A stretch of DNA of 64,000 nt from Planctobacterium marinum (GCF_020687805.1 NZ_JAJEWQ010000006.1:304622-368621); one strand, 5' to 3'; counted from the stretch's first letter, positions 17,353-26,878 are shown. Numbers and translations: made by a program. Notes: generated by a model not told the origin, from the sequence alone.

Positions 17353-20300
17353 GTGACTATGAATACAGCATTACACAATATTTTTCGCACCGATTTTATG
17401 CCACACGGACATTGTTACCTATGGAAACCAGAAATCCTTTGGTTGAATGTCGTGTCCGATGTGCTCATTGCTTTGGCTTATTTTTCTATACCGGGGGCAC
17501 TGTATTATTTTGTGATAAAACGCAATGACCTTGAATTTCGCGGTGTGTTTGTGCTGTTTTCGATGTTTATTGCACTTTGTGGAGTCACACACCTGATAAG
17601 CATTGTGGTGATCTGGAACGGGGCTTATGGCATTCACGGATTATCTAAATTAGTGACGGCCATTGTATCCTGTCTCACTGCGGTGACCGTGTATAAGAGC
17701 TTACCAGTTGCGTTGCGTATTCCCACTCAGTCTCAGATGCATGAAGCTTATCAGCAGGCACATGAAGAAAAACTAAAAAACGTAGAGCTGCGCTTTCAGC
17801 AACAACAGGACGAAGCGTTGATGGACGCGGCAAATGCGGCTAATTTTGGGGTTATGGTGGTCACACCCGAAGGGATGATTTCTTTAGCAAATGAATCTGC
17901 ATCACGGATTTTGGGAGCTTCTATTACGCAGATTGAAGGGGGGCAACTGAAGCGATTTGTCACTACTGATATTAACTTTGACAGCCTCAAAGAAGCGCTT
18001 TTTAGTGGTGCAAAGTCACGTGTTGTGGTGGAGGCCGATACCCGGCCTATAAAAGACGTTCCGTCATTACCGGTAGAAGTGGCTTTTACCTTGAATAATA
18101 AGACGGATGAAAAAACACTTTTTGTGTCAATTCAGGATACTTCGTTACGCAAGGAGGCAGAGCAAATACTGCGTGACAATCAGGAATTTATGGCAAGGGT
18201 GATTGACGCTTCATTAACCGGCAAATACATCATTAATGCCTCTGATTTTTCGTTTGAATTCGTCAACAGTAGTTTCAGTGAAATGACTGGCTATGATGCG
18301 AATGTCCTTAGTGCATCAGATACACCGCGATTGCTGCAGTGGTGCGTGCCAGAAGATCGTCAGCGGCTGACTGAGCATCTTAAACAGATCTGTGCATCGG
18401 AACCGGACATTGCGACGACTAAAGAGTGTGAATTTAGTCTGATGCTTGATGATGGCAAGCAAATCAATGTGTTATCAAAAAATACAGTGTTTGAGCGTGA
18501 TCACAATGGGACAGTAAGTAAGATAATTGGCAGCGTGTTGGATATAACCGACATGAAACAATATCAAATGAAGTTGATGGAGCTGAAAGAACAGGCCGAG
18601 CGAGCTAACGAGGCCAAAAGTGAGTTTCTGGCCAACATGAGTCATGAAATCAGAACCCCCATGAATGCCATCATGGGGCTGTCTCAACTACTGGCAGAGC
18701 GCCCTTTACCCGTCAAAGATCTGGAATATGTACGCAAAATTAAAAGCTCAACCTATTCGCTGCTCAATATTCTCAATGACATTTTAGATTATTCCAAAAT
18801 GGAAGCCGGTAAATTGCAGATAGTGCAGGAACCATTTCGGTTAACACAAATTATTGAGGACGTTACCGGATTGTTCACCATCACGGCAGAGCAAAAAGAT
18901 GTCGAATTGATTGTGGATTTTCCCTATACCCACGACCCCATGTTTATTGGTGACAGTATGCGCTTGTCACAAATTTTAAGTAACCTGTTGGGTAATGCTG
19001 TTAAATTCACAGAACAAGGGCATGTTAAGTTAAGCATTGTGATCAAAGAGGTGGCTGAGAAACCGGGTACCGCCAGTGTGCAATTTGAGGTGACAGATAC
19101 TGGCATTGGTATCAGCGAAACGGCCATCAAAGAACTCTTTCAGTCGTTTACTCAGGCAGACACCTCGATTAACCGAAAATTTGGTGGTACCGGCCTTGGA
19201 CTGTCTATTTGTGCTGGTCTGCTGAAGTTAATGGACAGTTCTCTTTCGGTTGCCAGTGAGCCAGGCGTGGGCAGTACTTTCAGCTTTACATTACTGCTGG
19301 GCGTAGCCGAGCAACCACAATTGCCGGTTTTTTCAGCTCACTATAAAACCCTGGTGGTTGATGATAACAGCGATAATCGCCTGGCGTTAACCCGGGTCCT
19401 GGACAGTTGGCAGTTTGACAATGACCAGGCGGCCTCTGCGCAAGATGCTCTGGCACTGTTAAAGGCCTCTATAGCCGAAGGGAAACCCTATAATCTTATT
19501 CTGGTGGACTGGAAAATGCCTGATACGGACGGGATCAGTTTTATCCAGACAATCCAGTCTGATTTGCATTATCGCGAAGCGCTGAAAGGTGCGGTTATCT
19601 TGCTGATCACCGGATTTGCCCGAGATTTACACCAGTCAATATTGGACACCGTTGCCATTGATGCCGTTGTGGAAAAGCCATTTATTGCATCGCGCTTGTA
19701 CGATACGATCGTATCACTTTCTGATGACCCGGCTTTGGCGTCTAAAGAACAAAATGAAGCCACTTTTCTGCGTCAACAGTACGTCAACGCAGCAGTTATG
19801 TTGGTTGAAGATAATGAGACCAATCAATTGGTGGCCACAGAATTCCTTGAAAAGTTCAGTATCAGGCCGGTTGTGGCGAATGACGGACAGGAGGCGGTGG
19901 ATCTTTACGCGCAAAATCCCCATTTCGATTTAATCCTGATGGATTTGCAAATGCCTCGACTGGACGGATATTCAGCGACTCAAAAAATCCGGCAATTGCC
20001 ATATGGTGAGGGTGTGCCCATAGTCGCGATGTCTGCGGCGGTCATGAAGGCAGACCTCAAAAAGGTCGAAAACGCCGGATTAAATGCACATATTCCAAAG
20101 CCTATTGAGTTGGGCCGGTTAGAGTCTGTATTGGCACAATTCTTACCGCCCTCAGGAAACATTGACATCAAAAAAAGTAACGAGGCCACGAAAGAGCAAC
20201 ATATCTCATTCTCTGATGAATCCGAGCGTCTGAATATCGACGAGGCCTTAGAGCGTGTCGGCAATGATCCAAAGTTGCTGTTGGATCTAATTCGTTCTAC

Positions 20301-20805
20301 CTGTCGGGTACAGGTGGATGCCCCGGAGACGCTAAAAAGGCTGTTTGAATCCGGCGAGTTAGCAGAGCTCAAACGTTTGATACATACACTGGCCAGCGGT
20401 TTAAAAATAGTGGGTGCTGTCAAGGGGGCCGAGCTTGCCTATCAGGCTGAGGAGCAGATGATCCAGGGACAGCTACCTGATGATTTAGAACATTTAATGT
20501 CGGAAGTTTCGCTGGATCTGAAAGCACTTAATCAGATTTTGGACAATGCCCCCAGGCGCCGTGATGGTCAAAAATCAGTATTATCGGCTACTTCTGATTC
20601 CGTACAACAGGTTTTGGAAACACTTTTGCAGTGCTACAGCCTAAATCAGCATATTAAATCCGCAGACTTAACCGGATATGTAGACGTGTTAAGCACGTAC
20701 TTTACAGAGGAAGAAATTGAGGCATTGCGAAATAATATTGAAAGCTATCAATTTGCAGATGCCTGCGAAAAATTGCGGAAACTTCAGGATAAACTCATCG
20801 AATGA
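17353..20805 (+). CDS. hybrid histidine kinase with ethylene-receptor-like N-terminal domain
   Basis: The 1150-residue inner-membrane kinase opens with a three-helix domain (about 28-120) matching the ethylene-binding domain of plant ETR1. The residues equivalent to ETR1 D25, Y32, I35, P36, C65 and H69 are all present at D36, Y43, I46, P47, C76 and H80; the last two are the copper ligands. Two PAS domains follow (about 150-265 and 275-400), then HisKA with H431 in 'MSHEIRTPMNAIMG', an ATPase domain ending 'FGGTGLGLSICAGLL', two receivers (D719 and D864) and an HPt domain (H1011 in 'LIHTLASG'). It is followed by REC-GGDEF and REC genes, its likely partners. The true ligand is not known. Confidence 0.9.
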   Translation: MTMNTALHNIFRTDFMPHGHCYLWKPEILWLNVVSDVLIALAYFSIPGALYYFVIKRNDLEFRGVFVLFSMFIALCGVTHLISIVVIWNGAYGIHGLSKLVTAIVSCLTAVTVYKSLPVALRIPTQSQMHEAYQQAHEEKLKNVELRFQQQQDEALMDAANAANFGVMVVTPEGMISLANESASRILGASITQIEGGQLKRFVTTDINFDSLKEALFSGAKSRVVVEADTRPIKDVPSLPVEVAFTLNNKTDEKTLFVSIQDTSLRKEAEQILRDNQEFMARVIDASLTGKYIINASDFSFEFVNSSFSEMTGYDANVLSASDTPRLLQWCVPEDRQRLTEHLKQICASEPDIATTKECEFSLMLDDGKQINVLSKNTVFERDHNGTVSKIIGSVLDITDMKQYQMKLMELKEQAERANEAKSEFLANMSHEIRTPMNAIMGLSQLLAERPLPVKDLEYVRKIKSSTYSLLNILNDILDYSKMEAGKLQIVQEPFRLTQIIEDVTGLFTITAEQKDVELIVDFPYTHDPMFIGDSMRLSQILSNLLGNAVKFTEQGHVKLSIVIKEVAEKPGTASVQFEVTDTGIGISETAIKELFQSFTQADTSINRKFGGTGLGLSICAGLLKLMDSSLSVASEPGVGSTFSFTLLLGVAEQPQLPVFSAHYKTLVVDDNSDNRLALTRVLDSWQFDNDQAASAQDALALLKASIAEGKPYNLILVDWKMPDTDGISFIQTIQSDLHYREALKGAVILLITGFARDLHQSILDTVAIDAVVEKPFIASRLYDTIVSLSDDPALASKEQNEATFLRQQYVNAAVMLVEDNETNQLVATEFLEKFSIRPVVANDGQEAVDLYAQNPHFDLILMDLQMPRLDGYSATQKIRQLPYGEGVPIVAMSAAVMKADLKKVENAGLNAHIPKPIELGRLESVLAQFLPPSGNIDIKKSNEATKEQHISFSDESERLNIDEALERVGNDPKLLLDLIRSTCRVQVDAPETLKRLFESGELAELKRLIHTLASGLKIVGAVKGAELAYQAEEQMIQGQLPDDLEHLMSEVSLDLKALNQILDNAPRRRDGQKSVLSATSDSVQQVLETLLQCYSLNQHIKSADLTGYVDVLSTYFTEEEIEALRNNIESYQFADACEKLRKLQDKLIE

Positions 20806-20923
20806 TAGCCAGGCAACGCCAATAACTTAGTGATGTCGTGTTATACCTTTGTCTTATTTTCGAATTCATTCATTCTGGTATCGTTGCAAGACAACAAGGG
20901 GTAAATCTTGGTGATATCTTCGA

Positions 20924-21853
20924 ATGAATGTTAAAAATGCAAGTTTATTGCTGGTGGACGATGACCCGACGGTGTTAGGGTATATGTGCAATATCCTTGA
21001 AGAACATTACAAACTTACTTGTGCTGAAAGTGCCGCTGATGCACTGGTTATTGCTTCATCTGACCACCAACCTGATATCATTTTGTTGGACGTTAATTTG
21101 CCGGACATGTCCGGGTATGATGTTTGTAATGCTCTAAAAAATATTGATGTAACACGGGACATCCCGGTCATACTGGTTTCCGGGCGCAATGAAGATGTGG
21201 ATTTCGCCTACGGATTTGACATGGGGGCCGTAGACTTTGTGCCAAAACCTATCAATTCAACTGTACTGTCCGTCAGAGTTCGCAACCATGTTCGCTTACT
21301 CAGAAAAACCCAGGCGTTAAAAGCACTTGCTCACACCGACCCCTTAACCAAAATCGCCAATCGCCGACGGTACAACGAAGCCCTGATTGAAGAGTGGCGT
21401 CGTTCAATGCGCTCAAAAAGTGTTATGTCACTAATTGTTATCGATATCGATGATTTTAAGCTCTACAACGATAATCTCGGTCACGGTAAGGGAGACGATG
21501 TATTAGTGCAGTTTGGTGAAATCCTGCGCTATTGCTGTAAACGCAATTCAGATTTGCCTGCCAGAGTTGGCGGAGAAGAGTTTGTCGCACTATTGCCGGA
21601 TACGGATGAACAGGGCGCTACACAAATTATCGAAAAAATCATGAAGGAGTTACAGGATGCAGCAATTCCGCATCCTTATTCCACAGTGTCAGATATGGTT
21701 ACGGTCAGTTGCGGAATTGTGACGGATTATCCGGTTAAAGGCGAAGTGCCGGAATCCATGTTCAGGCGGGCGGATCAGGCATTGTATCGTGCCAAAAGCG
21801 ACGGTAAAAACCGATTTTTGTTTTGTGATGACAACAAAGAGGTGGCTCAATGA
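20924..21853 (+). CDS. response regulator with diguanylate cyclase output (REC-GGDEF)
   Basis: The 309-residue protein has a receiver domain (about 6-125, phosphoacceptor D in 'IILLDVNLPDMSG', K in 'VPKPIN') and a GGDEF domain with an intact active site 'ARVGGEEFVALLPD'. 'RNSD' five residues ahead is a product-inhibition I-site of the RxxD form. It should make c-di-GMP when phosphorylated. It lies 118 bases behind the ethylene-receptor-like kinase, whose HPt is the obvious phosphodonor, and overlaps the next receiver gene by four bases. Confidence 0.93.
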   Translation: MNVKNASLLLVDDDPTVLGYMCNILEEHYKLTCAESAADALVIASSDHQPDIILLDVNLPDMSGYDVCNALKNIDVTRDIPVILVSGRNEDVDFAYGFDMGAVDFVPKPINSTVLSVRVRNHVRLLRKTQALKALAHTDPLTKIANRRRYNEALIEEWRRSMRSKSVMSLIVIDIDDFKLYNDNLGHGKGDDVLVQFGEILRYCCKRNSDLPARVGGEEFVALLPDTDEQGATQIIEKIMKELQDAAIPHPYSTVSDMVTVSCGIVTDYPVKGEVPESMFRRADQALYRAKSDGKNRFLFCDDNKEVAQ

Positions 21854-22242
21854 GTTCGGTATATGCTTCTATCTCAGCGCATATTATTGATGACGATTAT
21901 CCCATCTGCGACTTATTGGCTCAGATGCTGCGAAATTTTGGATTTAACCGGATAGTAAAAAGCCACTCTATTCGGGAAGCGACCGAACTGCACGGTGACA
22001 GTGTTTGTGACGTTTTTTTTATCGACATTGAGCTGAGCGACGGAAATGGCCTGGATTTAATTGCTCAGGTTAACGAGCGCTATCCTCTGGCCAAAGTGAT
22101 TGTGTTTTCCGGTCACGCAACCCCTCAAAATGTGAAATGGGCCTCCACCATGGAAATCAGCGGCTTTTTAGTAAAGCCCTTTAGTTTGAACAGTTTAGCG
22201 CGAGTACTGCACCACAGCAATTTGGTAGCTGCTGTTGCCTGA
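21850..22242 (+). CDS. single-domain response regulator
   Basis: The 130-residue protein is a receiver domain alone, with acidic cluster 'HIIDDDYPICDLL', phosphoacceptor D in 'VFFIDIELSDGNG', a serine in 'IVFSGHA' and lysine in 'FLVKPFSL'. With no output domain it probably acts as a phosphorelay shuttle or phosphate sink. The ATGA overlap with the REC-GGDEF gene indicates translational coupling and a shared pathway with the upstream hybrid kinase. Confidence 0.9.
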   Translation: MSSVYASISAHIIDDDYPICDLLAQMLRNFGFNRIVKSHSIREATELHGDSVCDVFFIDIELSDGNGLDLIAQVNERYPLAKVIVFSGHATPQNVKWASTMEISGFLVKPFSLNSLARVLHHSNLVAAVA

Positions 22243-22405
22243 GTAACCCGAGGTGTACAAACTTGTTGAAAAGTCATTGTAACCCAAAGTGGTAAATCAC
22301 CCAGCCGTTGCTATCTTTTGATCAACGCCTTTGAAATGCTTTCGCGACGGTATAAGAACCGCGCGACAACAACTGTACTCAGGGCATTAATCGGGGAGAG
22401 TGCTT

Positions 22406-23167
22406 TTGGAATTGCTCTTAGATCCTACCGTGTGGTTGGCATTTTTAACGCTGACTGCTCTGGAGATCATTTTAGGTATCGACAATATTATTTTTATTTC
22501 TGTGCTGGTTGCACGCCTGCCACATTCGCAACAAGCCAGAGCGCGCATTATTGGTTTGTCGCTGGCGCTGATTTTGCGCGTGTTACTGCTATTTGCACTT
22601 GCCTGGATTATGCGGCTTAACGATCCCATCTTCACCTTGTTGGGCAATGAGATATCTATTCGGGATCTTATTTTGATCGGTGGTGGCTTGTTTTTATTAC
22701 TCAAGGCTACCATTGAATTACACGCTGAAACGGAAACCCGTGACCAGAAGCTGGGGATTGCAACTGTGAGTTTCGGCTTCATCATCGCTCAAATTGCTAT
22801 CATTGACATCGTATTTTCTCTGGACTCAGTGATTACAGCGGTCGGCATGGTAAAAGATATAGAAGTGATGATTGCTGCAGTCATTGTGGCCATGTTGGTT
22901 ATGATGGTAGCGGCAAAAAGCATCAGCGATATCATTCATCAACATCCCACTTTGAAGGTGCTGGCCCTGAGCTTTCTGGTGTTGATTGGCACTGCGCTGG
23001 TGGCTGACGGATTGGGCTTTGACATTCCAAAAGGCTATCTGTATTTCGCGGTGGTATTTTCGCTGTTGGTGGAAGTTGTCAATATTCGGGCGAGAAAAGC
23101 ACTGACCAGAAAAAATCTGGTAACACCATTAACTGATGAGGAAAAATACCCCGGCAGCAATAATTAA
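22406..23167 (+). CDS. TerC-family integral membrane protein
   Basis: The roughly 253-residue, seven-helix protein has the family signatures 'ALEIILGIDNIIFISVL' and 'IAIIDIVFSLDSVITAVGM', whose acidic residues sit within membrane helices and are thought to bind metal. TTG 22406 is chosen because GGGGAG lies seven bases upstream and the result ('LELLLDPTVWLAF') matches the usual family start. TerC/Alx proteins are linked to manganese export and metal loading of exported proteins. It heads a run with the CNNM and HtpX genes. Confidence 0.9.
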   Translation: MELLLDPTVWLAFLTLTALEIILGIDNIIFISVLVARLPHSQQARARIIGLSLALILRVLLLFALAWIMRLNDPIFTLLGNEISIRDLILIGGGLFLLLKATIELHAETETRDQKLGIATVSFGFIIAQIAIIDIVFSLDSVITAVGMVKDIEVMIAAVIVAMLVMMVAAKSISDIIHQHPTLKVLALSFLVLIGTALVADGLGFDIPKGYLYFAVVFSLLVEVVNIRARKALTRKNLVTPLTDEEKYPGSNN

Positions 23168-23241
23168 CCGGTAATGTGACTTATGAACGCCGTGCATCGT
23201 CTACACTTTAGTTTAATATCAGGATTTTATAGGCAAAAACT

Positions 23242-24330
23242 GTGGCGAATCTGGATACACTGATCTGGTGTGGTATTTTTTTCTGCTTGTCGCAATCAGC
23301 CATGTTTTCGGGTTTGAATTTGGCTTTTTTCAGTTTGAGCAGATTACAACTGGAAGTGGAAGTAGGGCAAGGCAATCAGGCGGCTGCACGTATTCTGCAA
23401 TTGCGGGAAGACTCCAATTTTCTGCTCTCCACCATTTTGTGGGGCAACGTGGGTATCAATGTATTACTTACCTTGTTGTCTGATTCGGTTATGGCCGGTG
23501 TGGTGGCGTTCGCATTTTCAACCATTTTTATCACGCTGTTTGGCGAGATTATCCCGCAAGCCTATTTTTCCCGAAATGCCCTGAAAATGGCGTCGTTCCT
23601 CTCTCCAGTGTTGCGAATTTATCAGTTTTTACTTTATCCGGTTGCCCGACCTTCTGCCAAAGTGCTGGACGCCTGGCTGGGCAAGGAAGGGATTGATTAC
23701 ATGCGAGAACGAGATTTAAAAAATGTCATTCGCAAACACGTGGAATCTGAAGAAGCCGAAGTCGACAGACTGGAAGGAATCGGGGCTGTTAACTTTCTGA
23801 CCATCGATGATATCAGCGTTAACCAGGAAGGGGAGTTTTTAGATCCCAGGTCCATTATTCGTTTACCCACTAAAGTGGACTTTCCGCAGTTTCCGACTAT
23901 CACTCGCAGCGCTGACGATGAGATTCTGCGACAGATTAACGCCAGTGGTAAAAAATGGGTGGTTTTAGCCAATGAGCAAGGCGAACCCTTGCTGGTTGCT
24001 GACGCTGATGGCCTGTTAAGAGCCGCGGTGTTTGATACATCACAGGAATTTGATATCTATCACTATTGTTATCGCCCGTTGATTGTACGTGATCCAAAAA
24101 CCAATTTAGGCGATATTCTGTTACATCTAAAATCAGCCGATTCGTTGGACCCGGATCATGACGGGAATATCGAAATAGATGTGGTGCTGGTTTGGACCAA
24201 TAAACCCCGTATTATTACTGGTGCAGATATTCTGGGTAGATTGTTAAAAGGGACACATGCATCTGAACATGCGCCTTCGAATTCTGATCCGGAAGCAACG
24301 AAGGCCACTAACACTGTTGATTATATGTAG
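23242..24330 (+). CDS. CNNM/DUF21 transmembrane protein (CorB/CorC-related)
   Basis: The 362-residue protein has a DUF21 domain of about four helices (about 1-140) with 'QSAMFSGLNLAFFSLSRLQLE', the family's polar start of helix one, and 'LFGEIIPQAYFSRNA'. The cytoplasmic part carries a degenerate CBS-like region ('DEILRQINASGKKWVVLANE') instead of two clear CBS domains. Relatives transport Mg2+ or similar cations. GTG 23242 is the start. It lies 74 bases after TerC and six bases before htpX, suggesting a shared envelope or metal-stress transcript. Confidence 0.8.
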   Translation: MANLDTLIWCGIFFCLSQSAMFSGLNLAFFSLSRLQLEVEVGQGNQAAARILQLREDSNFLLSTILWGNVGINVLLTLLSDSVMAGVVAFAFSTIFITLFGEIIPQAYFSRNALKMASFLSPVLRIYQFLLYPVARPSAKVLDAWLGKEGIDYMRERDLKNVIRKHVESEEAEVDRLEGIGAVNFLTIDDISVNQEGEFLDPRSIIRLPTKVDFPQFPTITRSADDEILRQINASGKKWVVLANEQGEPLLVADADGLLRAAVFDTSQEFDIYHYCYRPLIVRDPKTNLGDILLHLKSADSLDPDHDGNIEIDVVLVWTNKPRIITGADILGRLLKGTHASEHAPSNSDPEATKATNTVDYM

Positions 24331-24336
24331 GTTGAT

Positions 24337-25203
24337 ATGCTCAGAATCTTTTTGTTTTTAGCGGTTAATATGGCTGTGATAGCAGTGATAAGTGTTACTT
24401 TTCAACTGCTTGGTTTTGAAGGGTTGCTGGCTCAAAATGGCATTGATCTGAACCTGCAGGCATTATTGGTTTATGCTGGTATTATCGGATTTGGCGGCGC
24501 CATTATTTCATTACTTTTGTCCAAATGGATGGCGATTAAAACCATGCGGGTTGAGGTATTTTCCACGCCTGCCAATCAAACCGAACGTTGGTTATTGGCC
24601 AGAGTGGCCGAACACTCAGCACAGTGTGGTATCAGGACGCCCGATGTGGGCATCTTCGACAGTGCCTCACCTAACGCCTTCGCAACGGGGTGGAATCGCA
24701 ACAGTGCGCTGGTAGCGGTCAGCACCGGTCTATTACAGCACATGGACAGTGATGAAGTCGATGCGGTATTGGCTCATGAAGTCAGCCATATTGCGAATGG
24801 TGATATGGTCACCATGACGCTATTGCAGGGCGTAGTGAATACCTTTGTGATCTTTATTTCCCGGGTGGTTGGCCACACCGTTGACAAACTGGTATTTAAA
24901 GTTGAACGAGGGCACGGTCCGGCATTCTGGATAGTGTCTATTATCGCTGAACTCATCATTGGATTTTTAGCGTCGATGTTGGTGATGTGGTTTTCCCGAT
25001 ATCGGGAATTCAGAGCCGACGCCGGTGCTGCCAGGCTCGTCGGAAACCGCAAGATGATTGCAGCACTGGAAAGATTACGTCAATTCCAGCACCAGAGCAG
25101 TATGCCAGATGAAATGGTGGCTTTTGCTATCAGCGCCGGTAAGTTGCACTCATTGTTAGCCAGCCATCCGCCACTGGAAAAACGCATCGAGGCGCTGCGC
25201 TAG
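24337..25203 (+). CDS. htpX: membrane metalloprotease HtpX
   Basis: The 288-residue protein has two N-terminal membrane helices, the M48 zinc motif 'VLAHEVSHIANGDM', a further hydrophobic pair, and the third zinc ligand region 'SRYREFRADAGAARLVG'. HtpX degrades misfolded inner-membrane proteins together with FtsH. It follows the CNNM gene by six bases. A hairpin repeat lies directly downstream. Confidence 0.95.
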   Translation: MLRIFLFLAVNMAVIAVISVTFQLLGFEGLLAQNGIDLNLQALLVYAGIIGFGGAIISLLLSKWMAIKTMRVEVFSTPANQTERWLLARVAEHSAQCGIRTPDVGIFDSASPNAFATGWNRNSALVAVSTGLLQHMDSDEVDAVLAHEVSHIANGDMVTMTLLQGVVNTFVIFISRVVGHTVDKLVFKVERGHGPAFWIVSIIAELIIGFLASMLVMWFSRYREFRADAGAARLVGNRKMIAALERLRQFQHQSSMPDEMVAFAISAGKLHSLLASHPPLEKRIEALR

Positions 25204-25217
25204 AGGCGGTATAACCT

Positions 25218-25262
25218 GGGGCTTGATCTATGCAAAATTGTACCGCAAAGATCAGCAGCCCC
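25218..25262. repeat. dispersed hairpin repeat, copy 2
   Basis: GGGGCT(T)GATCT pairs with AGATCAGCAGCCCC around the conserved loop tgcaaaattgtaccgcaa. It sits between the convergent htpX and MscS genes, where it could end transcription from both sides. The arms differ in sequence from the other copies but still pair, while the loop is kept. Confidence 0.75.
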
Positions 25263-25265
25263 TAA

Positions 25266-25892
25266 TCAGGCTGTGCGTTCTTCTTTTTGAACGGGTTCTT
25301 CCGGGCAGGGTTCAGGTTCGGTTTTGTCGTTCTTGTCGGTAACCTTGCCAATGACCTTCCAGCGGCTGCGGGGGTTAATAATACAGGGACGGGTCAGGAT
25401 CAGATTGTTGGGGTAGATAATCACTTCGCGATCATCGGTAACAATCTTGGTGTTAAACAGGTTTACGTCGGCAATATATCCTTCCATGTAATTGTCTGCA
25501 TCCATGATCCTGACAAAATTACCGCGTCGAAAGGCATTGTGAAAAAGCAAAACGAAATAGGCGGTAATATTACTTAACAGGGACCAACTGGCAAACATTG
25601 CCACACCGGTTAAGGTCAGAATTGAGGTGGACAGTATCAGCAGACCACCGAAATCAACGCCCCAAACCACCAACAGAGCCGCTACCGTAACGATACCCAC
25701 CAATAGCTTAACCGTATGGAAGGCTTTCTTAGTGGCCTCAGCTTTAAATTTGCTCTTATCCACAAAAAATTTAATTCTGGGAAGTGCCAGGCGTGTTACC
25801 ACCAGGTAACTGACCAGAACCACCAGTGACCACACCAGATTGGAGAAATAAAGAGTACTCCAGTCTAAAAATCGAGCCAATAAATTATCCAT
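25266..25892 (-). CDS. small MscS-family mechanosensitive channel
   Basis: The 208-residue protein has three to four N-terminal membrane helices, a pore-lining helix 'LTGVAMFASWSLLSNITAYF', and the start of the MscS beta domain ('GNFVRIMDADNYMEGYIADV', 'VIIYPNNLILTRP'). It lacks the usual large C-terminal cage and ends with an acidic, proline-rich tail. It should open under membrane tension during hypo-osmotic shock. It is the last gene of the long minus-strand regulatory block. Confidence 0.85.
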   Translation of the reverse strand: MDNLLARFLDWSTLYFSNLVWSLVVLVSYLVVTRLALPRIKFFVDKSKFKAEATKKAFHTVKLLVGIVTVAALLVVWGVDFGGLLILSTSILTLTGVAMFASWSLLSNITAYFVLLFHNAFRRGNFVRIMDADNYMEGYIADVNLFNTKIVTDDREVIIYPNNLILTRPCIINPRSRWKVIGKVTDKNDKTEPEPCPEEPVQKEERTA

Positions 25893-25955
25893 TCTTTGAG
25901 TTACTCTGCAGGTTGTCCATCTTCAAGGTAAGTTTATCCGGTTTTTTCAGTAATA

Positions 25956-26057
25956 TCACAGGTCGGGGTTAAGGCCAACCTGGTTGTTTAGTGCCGCCAG
26001 CATAGATAATACCAAACTGAGCAAAATAAAAGGATAGGGGCAAAGACTAAATGTCAC
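25956..26057 (-). CDS. possible 33-residue membrane microprotein
   Basis: GTG at 26057 overlaps the TGA stop of the previous gene (GTGA), the usual sign of coupled translation. The frame encodes 'MTFSLCPYPFILLSLVLSML' plus 13 polar residues, that is, one membrane helix. It is too short for length-based support; the coupling and composition are the only evidence. It would be the third gene behind the ECF sigma factor. Confidence 0.35.
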   Translation of the reverse strand: MTFSLCPYPFILLSLVLSMLAALNNQVGLNPDL

Positions 26058-26254
26058 GCTAAAGTGAGTAAATTACAGCCAATACAGGCGAACATAATCG
26101 TTAAAGAAATAATCATCAATGGTCCGGAGCCACCGAATTCCGCCACGTAATTGGCAATACTTTCAATGACGAACGGTTCTGGTTCAATCAAGTCGCCATC
26201 AGGCATCCCTAACATGGCGCTCGCCAAACTCTCAAAATATTCCATCGTGATCAT
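26054..26254 (-). CDS. small single-helix membrane protein downstream of ECF sigma factor
   Basis: ATG 26254 gives a 66-residue product: an acidic N-terminal part ('MEYFESLASAMLGMPDGD') and a C-terminal membrane helix ('PLMIISLTIMFACIGCNLL'). It begins 20 bases after the ECF sigma gene on the same strand, the place where anti-sigma factors are usually encoded, but it is far smaller than known ones and has no zinc-binding HxxxCxxC motif. No family was recognised. An alternative start is ATG 26245. Confidence 0.65.
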   Translation of the reverse strand: MITMEYFESLASAMLGMPDGDLIEPEPFVIESIANYVAEFGGSGPLMIISLTIMFACIGCNLLTLA

Positions 26255-26274
26255 TGTTCCGTCGGGATAAGGCC

Positions 26275-26820
26275 TTAACTGGCCTGTGCCAACTGAAACT
26301 TGTCCAATGCTCGATAGTAACACATCTTAACAGTACTGATATTCAGGTCCAGACAGTTGGCGATCTCCGGTAACTGCAAATCTTCTATAAAGCGAAAACT
26401 AAGTACGTTGCGCTCCTGAACCGAGAGTTTGTCGATCAACTGAGTAAACAAACATTCATCGGCTACATTGAAGACCGGCGTAAATTCAGGCTCATCCAAG
26501 GTGTCACCCAGGTCATCCTGATAATCCATACGGCCGCGTTGTTGGTAGTGCGTTGCACAGACATTAGCGGCAATACTGTATAACCAACTTTTAACGCTGG
26601 AACGGCCTTCGAATTTAGAAAAGCCCTGAATGGCTTTCAGCATGGTTTCCTGACAGGCTTCTTCAGCATCGTCAATATTGCGCAGGTAGCGCTGACAATA
26701 GCGCAAAATTGCGGGACGTAACTCCTGGATTAATAAATAGAAATCGGTTCTGACCAGTTTAAATGGTTGTGCAGTTGTAGAAACTGCCTGACTGTTTTCT
26801 ATCACACTAAAGGTTTGCAT
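26275..26820 (-). CDS. ECF-type RNA polymerase sigma factor
   Basis: The 181-residue protein shows sigma region 2 ('NIDDAEEACQETMLKAIQGF', 'VKSWLYSIAANVCATHYQQ') and region 4 ('LSVQERNVLSFRFIEDLQLP' to 'LDLNISTVKMCYYRALDKF'), with no region 1 or 3. This is the ECF layout. ATG 26820 has only a weak ribosome binding site. It directs a small regulon, presumably including its own operon. The neighbours are a hybrid kinase upstream and two tiny membrane proteins downstream. Confidence 0.9.
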   Translation of the reverse strand: MQTFSVIENSQAVSTTAQPFKLVRTDFYLLIQELRPAILRYCQRYLRNIDDAEEACQETMLKAIQGFSKFEGRSSVKSWLYSIAANVCATHYQQRGRMDYQDDLGDTLDEPEFTPVFNVADECLFTQLIDKLSVQERNVLSFRFIEDLQLPEIANCLDLNISTVKMCYYRALDKFQLAQAS

Positions 26821-26878
26821 GGTTTAAAGTATCGTGTTTATTTGCTGCAAACCTTAAGGTGTCAATATTAAATGAAAC

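Noticed and set aside
22243..22405. Manganese riboswitch (yybP-ykoY) ahead of the TerC gene
   Set aside because: E. coli alx has one, so I looked for it, but the conserved core and helices could not be found.
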